Origin: Vreelandella nigrificans
GTDB lineage: Bacteria > Pseudomonadota > Gammaproteobacteria > Pseudomonadales > Halomonadaceae
NCBI RefSeq assembly: GCF_002374315.1
Contig: NZ_NWUX01000005.1
Span: 124,001 to 188,000, forward strand
Reading direction: 5' to 3'
Length of the DNA: 64,000 nucleotides
The translations under genes were made by a program, and so were the position numbers. The first letter of the stretch is position 1. Each line of letters begins with the position of its first letter. Under the pieces are notes generated by a model that ran no database searches, was not told the DNA's origin, and was given only the letters and a program-made list of their open reading frames with translations. Of this stretch, positions 27,167 through 35,055 are shown piece after piece.

Positions 27167-28153
27167 ATGGCTACCCCCGGCACACTAGCATCCTGTTATG
27201 TACCGCTTACCACCCATGACCTGCAGGCACTTGGTGAGCGCTTCGGGATCGACTACCGCTTTCCCGAAGCGTCTGAGCGTTCCCAGCTAGCGCCTTGCGT
27301 TGCCCAGGGTCGGGTGGTGGATGTTGAGATCGACCCTGCCCTACGTGTAACGCATTCAGACCTTAACGTTCTACACGCCTACGCTTCCAAGTCTCAGCGT
27401 AGCGTTCCGTGGTTTCTCAGCGTCATACTTGAGGGCTGCATTCATGTAGGGCTAGGTCGCCAGTCGTTTCAGCTACAAGCTGGCGATGCCTTCAGCGCAC
27501 ACTTCAATGAACAGACCGGGCTCGAGGTTTTCCAACCCGCACCACAACGTTTGCGCATCCTCAATGTATCGGTGCTATCTTGTGCCGACCTCATCTCTTG
27601 CCCGCCCATCAGCCTGCCTCCACCGGCAGCGGCAGCGCCAGTGCTCCATACCTGGCATGTGCCGCCACTGCTTCACCAAAGTATTGAAGCGGCATTGGCT
27701 TCGAACTGGCCAGTAGAGCGCCAGCGCTTATTATGGCAGGGCCTGGCACTACAGTTACTCGCACACGGATTGCCAACCACCAGCCTTGAGTCCAGCGAAA
27801 GTAAAGCGGGCCACGCACCACCGGGCCTTTCCCATCGCGATTACCAACGCCTAGAACGATTACGTAAACAGCTTGAGCACTCGCCTAGCCAGGAGTATCA
27901 GCTGGCGCAATTAGCCCGAGATGCCGCTATGAGCCCCAGCAGCCTGCGCGATAAGTTCCAGCGCTGTTACGGCTGCTCAATTTTCGACTACCTACGACGC
28001 TGCCGCCTGACCCAGGCACAGGTGTACTTACGCAAGGGCTATAGCGTGCAGCAAACCGCCCACGCCTGCGGCTACCGCCATGCCAGCAACTTTGCCACTG
28101 CCTTTAAGCGGGCCTTTGGTATCGCACCCCATGAGCTTCTGAACCGTCATTGA
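27167..28153 (+). CDS. AraC-family regulator of iron uptake (PchR-like)
   Basis: Regulator of 328 aa. The N-terminal two thirds form a ligand-sensing domain (LSVILEGCIHVGLGRQSFQLQAGDAF), and the last 100 residues hold the two helix-turn-helix motifs (YQLAQLARDAAMSPSSLRDKF and YSVQQTAHACGYRHASNFA). Such regulators sit beside siderophore receptors and activate them when the ferrisiderophore is present. GAGG is placed correctly for the ATG at 27167 rather than the one at 27161. It lies between two receptor genes and could act on either. Confidence 0.83.
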   Translation: MATPGTLASCYVPLTTHDLQALGERFGIDYRFPEASERSQLAPCVAQGRVVDVEIDPALRVTHSDLNVLHAYASKSQRSVPWFLSVILEGCIHVGLGRQSFQLQAGDAFSAHFNEQTGLEVFQPAPQRLRILNVSVLSCADLISCPPISLPPPAAAAPVLHTWHVPPLLHQSIEAALASNWPVERQRLLWQGLALQLLAHGLPTTSLESSESKAGHAPPGLSHRDYQRLERLRKQLEHSPSQEYQLAQLARDAAMSPSSLRDKFQRCYGCSIFDYLRRCRLTQAQVYLRKGYSVQQTAHACGYRHASNFATAFKRAFGIAPHELLNRH

Positions 28154-28249
28154 CATCACCACCAGTCACCGCAAGTTCCGCTGAAAACAGTTTCTTGGCA
28201 GCCAGCATAACTGCTTTGTCATTTCGCATACCTTTACCAAACGATTAAG

Positions 28250-28268
28250 CGCAATAATTCTCATTAAC
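28250..28268. promoter_or_regulatory. Fur-like box before the FhuA-type receptor
   Basis: CGCAATAATTCTCATTAAC matches 12 of 19 positions of the Fur consensus, including AAT-AT and TCATTA. It is 35 bases before the receptor start codon, in promoter position. Confidence 0.55.
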
Positions 28269-28303
28269 ACGCTGGATCATTGATTCTTCTCGCAGGTATC
28301 GCC

Positions 28304-30406
28304 ATGTTCATCTCCCCTCACCGCTTTTTACGCTCTCCTTTAAGTACCGCCGTTATTGCGGCACTAGCGGTATCATCGGCTCACGCTCAAACAAGTACCG
28401 AGCTAGGTACCGTAACAGTCACTGCGCAGCAGGCCGCTACGAAGGTCACAACGCCGTTCATCGAAACACCGCAGAGCGTTTCCACGATTACTCGCGAGCA
28501 GATGGATCACCGTGGTGTCAATACCGTTCAGCGGGCCACTGACTATACGCCCGGCGTTTACAGCAACCAGGTAGGTGCCTCTAATCGCTTTGATTACCTA
28601 GTACTGCGCGGTTTTTCTGACGGCAGCTTGAGCAATACTTTTCTGGATGGCCTAAAGGTCATGGGCGATGCCAACTCCCATAGCACGATGCGCATCGACC
28701 CGTGGTTTTTAGACAGCATCGAAGTGGTGCGCGGGCCCGCCTCGGTGCTCTATGGTCGCGCCTCTCCTGGTGGGGTAGTGGCTCTGAATAGCAAACGACC
28801 AGAGTTTGAACAGGGCGGAGAACTACGTTTTCAAGTAGGCAATAACAACCAGCGCAGCGCCGCTTTTGACCTCACCGGCCCGATTGGCGAAGAGCAGCGA
28901 GTGGCCTTTCGTCTGACCGGTATTGCCAGCGCCGCCGATACCCAGTTCGGCCCTGCAGAGGAGGAGCGCTACGCCATTGCACCGCGGCTCACCTGGGACA
29001 TCACCGACGACACCAGCCTGACGGTCGAAGCCTACTTGCAGGATGAGCCAGAAGGCGGCTACCACTCCGGCGTTCCCTACGAGGGGGCGGTGATAGCACG
29101 TAACGGACGCAAAATTAGCAATAACTTCTTTGACGGCGAAGAGGAGTACGACACCTACGAGCGTACCCAGCGAATGCTTGGTTACACCCTAGAACACCGC
29201 TTTAGCGATCAAGTCACCGGTCGCCAGTTACTACGCTACCTAAACTCCGACGTGGTGCTCAATCAGGTCTATGGTTTTGGCTGGACATCACCGGATTCTG
29301 ACGAGCTCACCCGCTACTACTCAGGCAGCGATGAGTCTCTGGAAGCCTGGACCCTAGATAACCAGCTCGAAGCCAATATCAGTAACGGCTTCATGGACCA
29401 TACACTGCTCTTCGGGGTTGATTACCAGCAGCGGGAGAATGAGGTGTCATGGCCGTCGGGGTATTTCCAGCCGATCAATGCTTTCAATCCTGTCTATGGC
29501 AGCGGCCCTATAGAGTTTTACGCGCCTATTCGCGAACACCATAAAATCGAACAAACCGGTGTTTACCTGCAAGATCAGATAGCGGTTGATAACTGGCGCG
29601 TTACCTTAGGCGGCCGATTTGACTGGGTGAATATCGACAACACCAACCGCGATAGCGATGTGACCAGCTCACTTAGTGACACCCAATTTAGTGGCCGTGC
29701 CGGGGTAGTTTACCTATTCGATAACGGCGTTGCTCCCTATGTGAGCTACTCCACCGCTTTCACACCCACTAGTTTTGTGGATGAACGCGGCGATTTGCTA
29801 GCCCCAATGGAAGGCGAGCAGTGGGAAACTGGTATCAAATTCCAGCCCAACGGTAGCCAAAGCCAGTTCAGCGCAGCGCTGTTCCATATCAGCCAAGAGA
29901 ACGTCGCCACCAAAGAGCAGCCTTCTGATCCTTACCGTGCAGTGGGTGAGATCAAATCCCAGGGAGTAGAGCTGGAGGCACAAACCCGACTCACCGAAAA
30001 CTTCTCACTGCAGGCAGGCTACAGCTTCACCGACATTACCTATGCCAAAAGCGATGACGGCAACCAAGGCAACAAGGCGATTTACGCTCCCCGGCATCAA
30101 GTTCAGCTGTGGGGTCACTATCAGGCCAACGACGGCTGGCTGAAGGGCGTGGACCTGGGAGTAGGTGTACGCCACTACGCAGATATCGCCGCGGACCGAG
30201 CCAACACCGCAACCGTGCCCGACTACACCCTGGTGGATGCCACTATAGGTTACGACCTAAGCCAACTCGGCGTTGAAGGGGTCGAAACGCGCTTAAATGT
30301 GAGCAACCTACTGGATAAAGAGTACGTGGCCTCCTGTAACTCACTGGAGTACTGCTACTTCGGTGCTGAACGCGGTATAACCGCCAGCGTACACTATCGT
30401 TTCTAA
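28304..30406 (+). CDS. TonB-dependent ferric hydroxamate receptor, FhuA-like
   Basis: Outer-membrane receptor of 700 aa with a signal peptide ending in SSAHAQ, a plug (TPQSVSTITREQMDHRG, VRGPASVLYGRASPGGVV) and a barrel. The end, NLLDKEYVASCNSLEYCYFGAERGITASVHYRF in outline, with two nearby cysteines, is characteristic of FhuA/FoxA-type receptors. It would import ferrichrome-like or other hydroxamate siderophores with TonB. The downstream fhuD-type gene supports this. The ATG at 28304 gives a proper signal peptide; an upstream TTG is unlikely. Its stop codon merges into a 14-bp degenerate array. Confidence 0.88.
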   Translation: MFISPHRFLRSPLSTAVIAALAVSSAHAQTSTELGTVTVTAQQAATKVTTPFIETPQSVSTITREQMDHRGVNTVQRATDYTPGVYSNQVGASNRFDYLVLRGFSDGSLSNTFLDGLKVMGDANSHSTMRIDPWFLDSIEVVRGPASVLYGRASPGGVVALNSKRPEFEQGGELRFQVGNNNQRSAAFDLTGPIGEEQRVAFRLTGIASAADTQFGPAEEERYAIAPRLTWDITDDTSLTVEAYLQDEPEGGYHSGVPYEGAVIARNGRKISNNFFDGEEEYDTYERTQRMLGYTLEHRFSDQVTGRQLLRYLNSDVVLNQVYGFGWTSPDSDELTRYYSGSDESLEAWTLDNQLEANISNGFMDHTLLFGVDYQQRENEVSWPSGYFQPINAFNPVYGSGPIEFYAPIREHHKIEQTGVYLQDQIAVDNWRVTLGGRFDWVNIDNTNRDSDVTSSLSDTQFSGRAGVVYLFDNGVAPYVSYSTAFTPTSFVDERGDLLAPMEGEQWETGIKFQPNGSQSQFSAALFHISQENVATKEQPSDPYRAVGEIKSQGVELEAQTRLTENFSLQAGYSFTDITYAKSDDGNQGNKAIYAPRHQVQLWGHYQANDGWLKGVDLGVGVRHYADIAADRANTATVPDYTLVDATIGYDLSQLGVEGVETRLNVSNLLDKEYVASCNSLEYCYFGAERGITASVHYRF

Positions 30407-30530
30407 GCTACCATTTCCAAGCTACCATTTCTAAGCCATCGTCTCTAAATGACTGTTTTTAAGTCACTGTTCTTAGAGGCGGTTCTCAAAGGCTATTCTC
30501 AGAGACGGTGCTAAGAATTTGCTCTAAGGC
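30405..30530. repeat. Degenerate 13-14-bp array after the FhuA-type gene
   Basis: About nine diverged units of the type AGCTACCATTTCTA run from the receptor stop codon onward, the first two differing by one base. Unit length falls from 14 to 13 through the array. Together with the Fur box and the 18-bp array this accounts for most of the 309-bp gap before fhuD. Confidence 0.7.
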
Positions 30531-30600
30531 TCATTAAGATCTCATGACGGTATCTGCCCAGGCCAGCGCACCTGGGCATTTTTTACTTGAATACAGGTTT

Positions 30601-30619
30601 GCAAACAATAAGTATTATC
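30601..30619. promoter_or_regulatory. Fur-like box before fhuD
   Basis: GCAAACAATAAGTATTATC matches 13 of 19 positions of the Fur consensus, the best of the three in this block, with ATTATC intact. It lies 43 to 97 bases before the possible start codons of fhuD. Confidence 0.6.
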
Positions 30620-30660
30620 GTTTAAATGCAGCTCTTCTTTTTCGGATGGCCTCTCACGAC

Positions 30661-30732
30661 TATGTGCCACACCATAACCATGCGCCACACCACGACTATG
30701 TGTTCCACCACGACTATGCGTTCCACCGCCCC
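30661..30732. repeat. 18-bp array across the fhuD start
   Basis: Four units of 18 bp (type TATGTGCCACACCACGAC) lie end to end, each with an ATG in the same frame as fhuD. The array is in phase with the code (six codons per unit), so it adds or removes Met-(Cys/Arg)-(His/Ser)-Thr-x-Thr blocks without shifting the frame. The last copy contains the start I chose. Confidence 0.85.
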
Positions 30733-31633
30733 TCACCGTCGAGCTCCCCTGTTCTCTTGGCTTGTGCGCAGCGGGCTATTTGTTGCTTGTCTGCTGGCCT
30801 TTTCTTCCGCCAAAGCCCAGTGGGCAACGGTCGACTGGACTATCGCCGAGACCTTGTTGGCCATTGACGCCCCTCTTAGCAGCGTCGCCCAGCAGAGTGA
30901 TTACCACCAATGGGTTGGCGAACCACGCATACCCAACAGCGCCACCGATATGGGACTCCGTACTCAGCCCAACCTAGAGCTACTGGCCCAAGAGCCACCG
31001 GAACAGACGCTTATTTCACCCATGTTTGCCAATTTAACGCCTCGCCTGGAGCAAATCGCTCCGGTTAGCTCGTTTTCGCTTTATGCTCCTGGTAGCAACA
31101 CCTGGGAAGAGATGCAAACCCTAACCCGCCAATTAGGCGAGTTAACCGAGCACCAACCCCAAGCAGAGCAGCTAATTGCAGAAACCCAAGCTTTAATGAC
31201 CACTCTGCGTGAATCTCGGCCCCTCTCTCAGTCAGAAATCGCGCCGTTACTTATGGTGCAGTTTATGGATGCCCGCCACGTACGAGTGTTTGGAGAAAAT
31301 AGCTTATACAACGCCGTTCTAGAGCAATTGGAACTGTCCAATGCCTGGCAGCAAACCACCAACGCCTGGGGGTTTGCACTGGTAGGCATTGAAGCACTGG
31401 CGCACTACCCCGAGGCCATACTGGTAATTATCGACCCACTGCCAACAGGGGTCGAGGAGCAGCTGGCAGAGAGCGGACTGTGGCAACAATTACTCCGCGC
31501 CAAACACCACAACCTGCTTCGACTACCACCGGTATGGAGCTTCGGCGCACTACCCTCCGCCCAACGCTTTGCCCGAGAGCTAAACGCAGCACTGGAGGCA
31601 TCGCCTATCTATAGCCCTCAGCCCAATGACTAG
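30716..31633 (+). CDS. fhuD: Ferric hydroxamate-binding protein, FhuD-like
   Basis: Periplasmic siderophore-binding protein (305 aa from the chosen start). The signal peptide LFSWLVRSGLFVACLLAF ends in AKAQ. The mature part follows E. coli FhuD: VDWTIAETLLAIDAPL, YHQWVGEPRIPNSATDMGLRTQPNLELL, DARHVRVFGENSLYNAVLEQL, NAWQQTTNAWGFALVGIEALA. Start choice is uncertain because four in-frame ATGs are spaced 18 bp apart in an array; none has a good ribosome site. No FhuB permease or FhuC ATPase follows, so it must work with a permease encoded elsewhere. Confidence 0.85.
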   Translation: MRSTAPHRRAPLFSWLVRSGLFVACLLAFSSAKAQWATVDWTIAETLLAIDAPLSSVAQQSDYHQWVGEPRIPNSATDMGLRTQPNLELLAQEPPEQTLISPMFANLTPRLEQIAPVSSFSLYAPGSNTWEEMQTLTRQLGELTEHQPQAEQLIAETQALMTTLRESRPLSQSEIAPLLMVQFMDARHVRVFGENSLYNAVLEQLELSNAWQQTTNAWGFALVGIEALAHYPEAILVIIDPLPTGVEEQLAESGLWQQLLRAKHHNLLRLPPVWSFGALPSAQRFARELNAALEASPIYSPQPND

Positions 31634-31749
31634 CCAGCCTTGAGCGCTACCAAAGTCTTCTTAATTAAGGTAAGTTAACTACTGAGAATTAGGTAGATCA
31701 AAGCTGAATTGGACTTAAGATTGATACACAAAGTCAGCGAGGGAACGCG

Positions 31750-33258
31750 ATGACATTAGCGATTGTTGCCACACGCGCAGGTGTTGGCTTGGACGCACCG
31801 GCAGTACACGTAGAGGTTCATTTAGCCAATGGACTGCCGGGCCTGACACTAGTGGGCCTACCGGAAACCGCCGTAAAAGAGAGCCGCGAGCGGGTACGCA
31901 GTGCGCTGGTCAATGCTGGATTCGATTTCCCTAACACCAAACGCATCACCCTGAACCTTGCCCCTGCCGACCTACCCAAAGAGGGAGGCCGCTTCGATTT
32001 ACCTATTGCGCTGGGTATTCTTGCCGCTTCAGGGCAGATTCCAGTTGATGCGCTAGAAGGCATGGAGTGCGCTGGTGAATTGGCGCTAGACGGTAAATTA
32101 CGCGCCGTGCCAGGCGTATTACCCTTCGCCTTGGCCACACGGCGAGCCAAAAAAGCACTGATTATTCCTCGCGCCTGTGCCAATGAAGCGGCGCTTGCCG
32201 GCGATTTACCCGTCTTGCCCGCCGACACCCTTTGGCAGGTAGTGGCTCACCTACTGGGCCAGGAGAAGATCCCGCCCTATCAGCTGTCTGCCTCCGTCAA
32301 ATCCACCGCCCCCATGGCAGATTTAGCCGATGTACGCGGTCAACATCAGGCTCGTCGCGCTCTTGAAGTAGCAGCTGCCGGTGGCCATAACCTGTTGCTG
32401 GCCGGGCCACCTGGCACGGGTAAAACCATGCTCGCTAGCCGCTTGCCGGGTATTTTGCCGCCACTTTCCGAAGATGACGCGTTGCAGGTTGCCGCCGTGC
32501 GCTCCGTCTGTGGACTGCCCTTGGAAGCCGACTGGGGCAAGCGGCCCTTTCGTCAGCCCCACCATAGCGCCAGCGCCGCCGCACTGGTGGGCGGTGGCTC
32601 GAAACCTAAGCCTGGAGAAATCTCGCTGGCTCACCACGGCGTGCTGTTTTTAGATGAGCTGCCGGAGTTTTCTCGTCATGTGTTAGAAGTACTTCGGCAA
32701 CCACTAGAAACAGGCACTATTCATTTGGCCCGCGCCAGCCATGAGCGCCGTTACCCAGCCCAGTTTCAGTTGGTAGCTGCTATGAACCCCTGCCCCTGCG
32801 GCCACTTGGGCGACCCACGCCAGCGCTGTCAGTGCAGCGCCAGCCAAATTCAACGCTACCAAGCACGGCTTTCCGGTCCGCTGCTAGACCGTATAGATCT
32901 GCAAGTGGAAGTACCAGCTCTACCACCAGAACAGCTTACTGCTCAAACCCAAGGCGAATCATCAGCCGCCGTGCGTGACCGGGTAATGGCCGCCCGTGAG
33001 CGCCAAATGGCGCGGGGGGCACTAAATAGCCAACTCAGCGGCAAAGCGCTGGAAGCCGCCTGCGCCCTCAATGATGAAGAGCGAACTTGGCTTGCAGGCG
33101 TGCTCGAAAAGCTCAAGCTCTCCGCCCGCGCCTACCATCGCGTACTGCGCGTAGCGTTAACGCTTGCCGACCTACAGGGAGAGCCCAAGCCCAGCCAACC
33201 ACACTTTATCGAAGCCATCGGCTATCGGCAGTTGGATAGGCTTTTGAAAGGGGCTTAA
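31750..33258 (+). CDS. comM: ComM/YifB-family AAA+ helicase (Mg-chelatase-like)
   Basis: Cytoplasmic AAA+ protein of 502 aa. Order: N-terminal Lon-protease-like fold (ChlI-type) to about residue 170, AAA+ module with Walker A GPPGTGKT at 219-226 and Walker B VLFLDELPEF, then a cysteine cluster (NPCPCGHLGD followed by RCQCS), then a C-terminal Mg-chelatase domain. ComM homologues are hexameric branch-migration helicases that help integrate incoming DNA during natural transformation. GAGGGAA precedes the ATG. It overlaps the converging FMN reductase gene by four bases. Confidence 0.93.
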   Translation: MTLAIVATRAGVGLDAPAVHVEVHLANGLPGLTLVGLPETAVKESRERVRSALVNAGFDFPNTKRITLNLAPADLPKEGGRFDLPIALGILAASGQIPVDALEGMECAGELALDGKLRAVPGVLPFALATRRAKKALIIPRACANEAALAGDLPVLPADTLWQVVAHLLGQEKIPPYQLSASVKSTAPMADLADVRGQHQARRALEVAAAGGHNLLLAGPPGTGKTMLASRLPGILPPLSEDDALQVAAVRSVCGLPLEADWGKRPFRQPHHSASAAALVGGGSKPKPGEISLAHHGVLFLDELPEFSRHVLEVLRQPLETGTIHLARASHERRYPAQFQLVAAMNPCPCGHLGDPRQRCQCSASQIQRYQARLSGPLLDRIDLQVEVPALPPEQLTAQTQGESSAAVRDRVMAARERQMARGALNSQLSGKALEAACALNDEERTWLAGVLEKLKLSARAYHRVLRVALTLADLQGEPKPSQPHFIEAIGYRQLDRLLKGA

Positions 33259-33830
33259 CGATGCGTTACCGCTAGCACGTCGACCAAACGCTGACAAAGT
33301 GTGTCGAGCCTTTGTCCAACGGCTTCATTAATCAACTCACCACCCTCACTGAAGGCGCTGCTGGCTTTAGGTAACGATAACGGTTGCGGTAGTACCGTGA
33401 GGCTGAGATTAGCTAGCAGTTGTTGACCAAGGGGCAAAGCACGGATGCCGCCCAAGCCACCAGGGGAAGCCGCCACCAGTGCCGCCCATTTGCCTGCAAA
33501 CAGTTTTAGGCCGGGGGTATCGCCATAGGGCCGAGAGAGCCAGTCCAGCGTGTTTTTCAACAGCGGCGTGATAAAGCCGTTGTACTCCGGCGAGGCAATG
33601 AGCAGTGCCTGATGATCCGCCAGAATCTCGCGCAATTTCAGCACATTTTCTGGCATACCTTGAGCTTCAATGTCTTCATCAAACAGTGGGCAGGGATACG
33701 CTTTTAGGTCGATAAACGTCGCCTGACCGCCCAGCGCCTCAATGCGCTTGGCGGCTAATTTGGCGAGCTGTTTATTCAGCGATCCTTCTCGGGCACTGCC
33801 TGCAAATACCAGTATTTTGGGTGCTGTCAT
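33255..33830 (-). CDS. NADPH-dependent FMN reductase family protein
   Basis: Flavodoxin-fold oxidoreductase of 191 aa. ILVFAGSAREGSLNKQLAKLA is the FMN phosphate-binding loop, and SPEYNGFITPLLKNTLDWLSR is the family signature (ChrR/YieF group). Such enzymes reduce quinones, azo dyes or metal ions with NAD(P)H. I start at the ATG at 33830, which has GAGG seven bases upstream; an ATG six codons earlier lacks a site. It converges on comM and lies downstream of the lipase-like gene, possibly co-transcribed with it (35-base gap). Confidence 0.87.
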   Translation of the reverse strand: MTAPKILVFAGSAREGSLNKQLAKLAAKRIEALGGQATFIDLKAYPCPLFDEDIEAQGMPENVLKLREILADHQALLIASPEYNGFITPLLKNTLDWLSRPYGDTPGLKLFAGKWAALVAASPGGLGGIRALPLGQQLLANLSLTVLPQPLSLPKASSAFSEGGELINEAVGQRLDTLCQRLVDVLAVTHR

Positions 33831-33865
33831 GCGTGATCCTCTGGCCATTAGTGACTGTCATCACA

Positions 33866-34846
33866 TTAATGCACATTCTCGTCCATGGTTTCCACAAAGC
33901 TATCCAGCGCTTTAAACAGGACTTCTCGAATAGGTTCTGCTTCGTTGACTAAATGGTGGCGAGCTTCTGGGTGGCGATGAATCTCGGCGTTGGGAAACTT
34001 CTCCGCTAATACATCTAGATTCCACTGCCAATCGACAGTTAAGTCCTGCTCACCCTGCAAAATCAAGGTGGGTAATGGGTTGGGCTGCAACGCCAGCAGG
34101 CGCGGCATCCATCGGCGCATAGCGGTAACCCATGTCACGCTTAATCGCTCAGGCTGCAGTGGGTCATGGTCGCGCAGAAATTCCGTGAACTGCTCATCGG
34201 TGGAGTTGGGGCGATATTTGCGGGGTAGCCCCTTTACAAAGGGGCTGGCAATTAAGTGTAGCCAACTAGATTGATTCCAGCGCCAAGGGCGCACTAGCGG
34301 CGCTAACAACACAATTCCCGACCAACCAGCGGCTTCACGGCGGGTGAGTGCGTCGGTTGCCAGTATCGCCGCACCGGTACTTTGCCCAACCCCCAACCAG
34401 GGAGTGGGAGCCATGCTTTGCGCCTGCAAGGCTTCCTGCAAATGCTTTAAACAGTGCTGATAATCGTCGAAGTCTTCAATTTCGGCCCGCGGCCCGCTGG
34501 ACAGTCCATGACCGGGAAGGTCCCACAGCACCACTTGCCACCCCTTGGCCAATAGACAGCTAAGTAAATGTCGGTAAAGCCCCAGGTGGTCAAAGTAACC
34601 ATGGATGACAAACGCAGTGCCGGTTGGTGCTGGCGGGCTCCACACTTGGCACCACAAGGCAAAGCGGCCAGTATCAATAAACCCAGCGTGCACTTCACTG
34701 GTATCGTTTAGCAACGCTTCCAAACCGTAGTGGCGAAAGTAGTCATGCATGGCCACTGTTAGCGCTTCTCCAGGAGCTAGCCTAGAGAGCATTGATACGC
34801 CTGCCGCTTGCCGAAATAAGCCTTCCAAATGTTGGAAATCATGCAT
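33866..34846 (-). CDS. Alpha/beta hydrolase, lysophospholipase/monoglyceride-lipase type
   Basis: Hydrolase of 326 aa. The nucleophile elbow is GVGQSTGAA (serine in GQSTG), the acid is in QGEQDLTVDW and the histidine in PEARHHLVNE; VIHGYFDHLGLYRHL contains the oxyanion segment typical of monoglyceride lipase and PldB-like enzymes. There is no clear signal peptide. The ATG at 34846 has GGAG eight bases upstream; the frame also opens from a GTG three codons earlier. The substrate is a guess: monoacylglycerol or lysophospholipid. Confidence 0.83.
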   Translation of the reverse strand: MHDFQHLEGLFRQAAGVSMLSRLAPGEALTVAMHDYFRHYGLEALLNDTSEVHAGFIDTGRFALWCQVWSPPAPTGTAFVIHGYFDHLGLYRHLLSCLLAKGWQVVLWDLPGHGLSSGPRAEIEDFDDYQHCLKHLQEALQAQSMAPTPWLGVGQSTGAAILATDALTRREAAGWSGIVLLAPLVRPWRWNQSSWLHLIASPFVKGLPRKYRPNSTDEQFTEFLRDHDPLQPERLSVTWVTAMRRWMPRLLALQPNPLPTLILQGEQDLTVDWQWNLDVLAEKFPNAEIHRHPEARHHLVNEAEPIREVLFKALDSFVETMDENVH

Positions 34847-35055
34847 CAACGTCACTCCGTGAGCGCCACACTGTCCATTGGCAAAAATAAGGTAACCTAA
34901 GCTTCCTCTCTCATCATTTGGTCGAGCATTTTACTGCTTTAAGGCCACGGCTGTTTACATGCAGGTGCAGATGTGGAAGTATTTTCCATAAATGTACCTT
35001 TACCCTGACCGTGGCTCTTTTTATAACCCACGGGCACCTTCACAGGAGAGACCCC

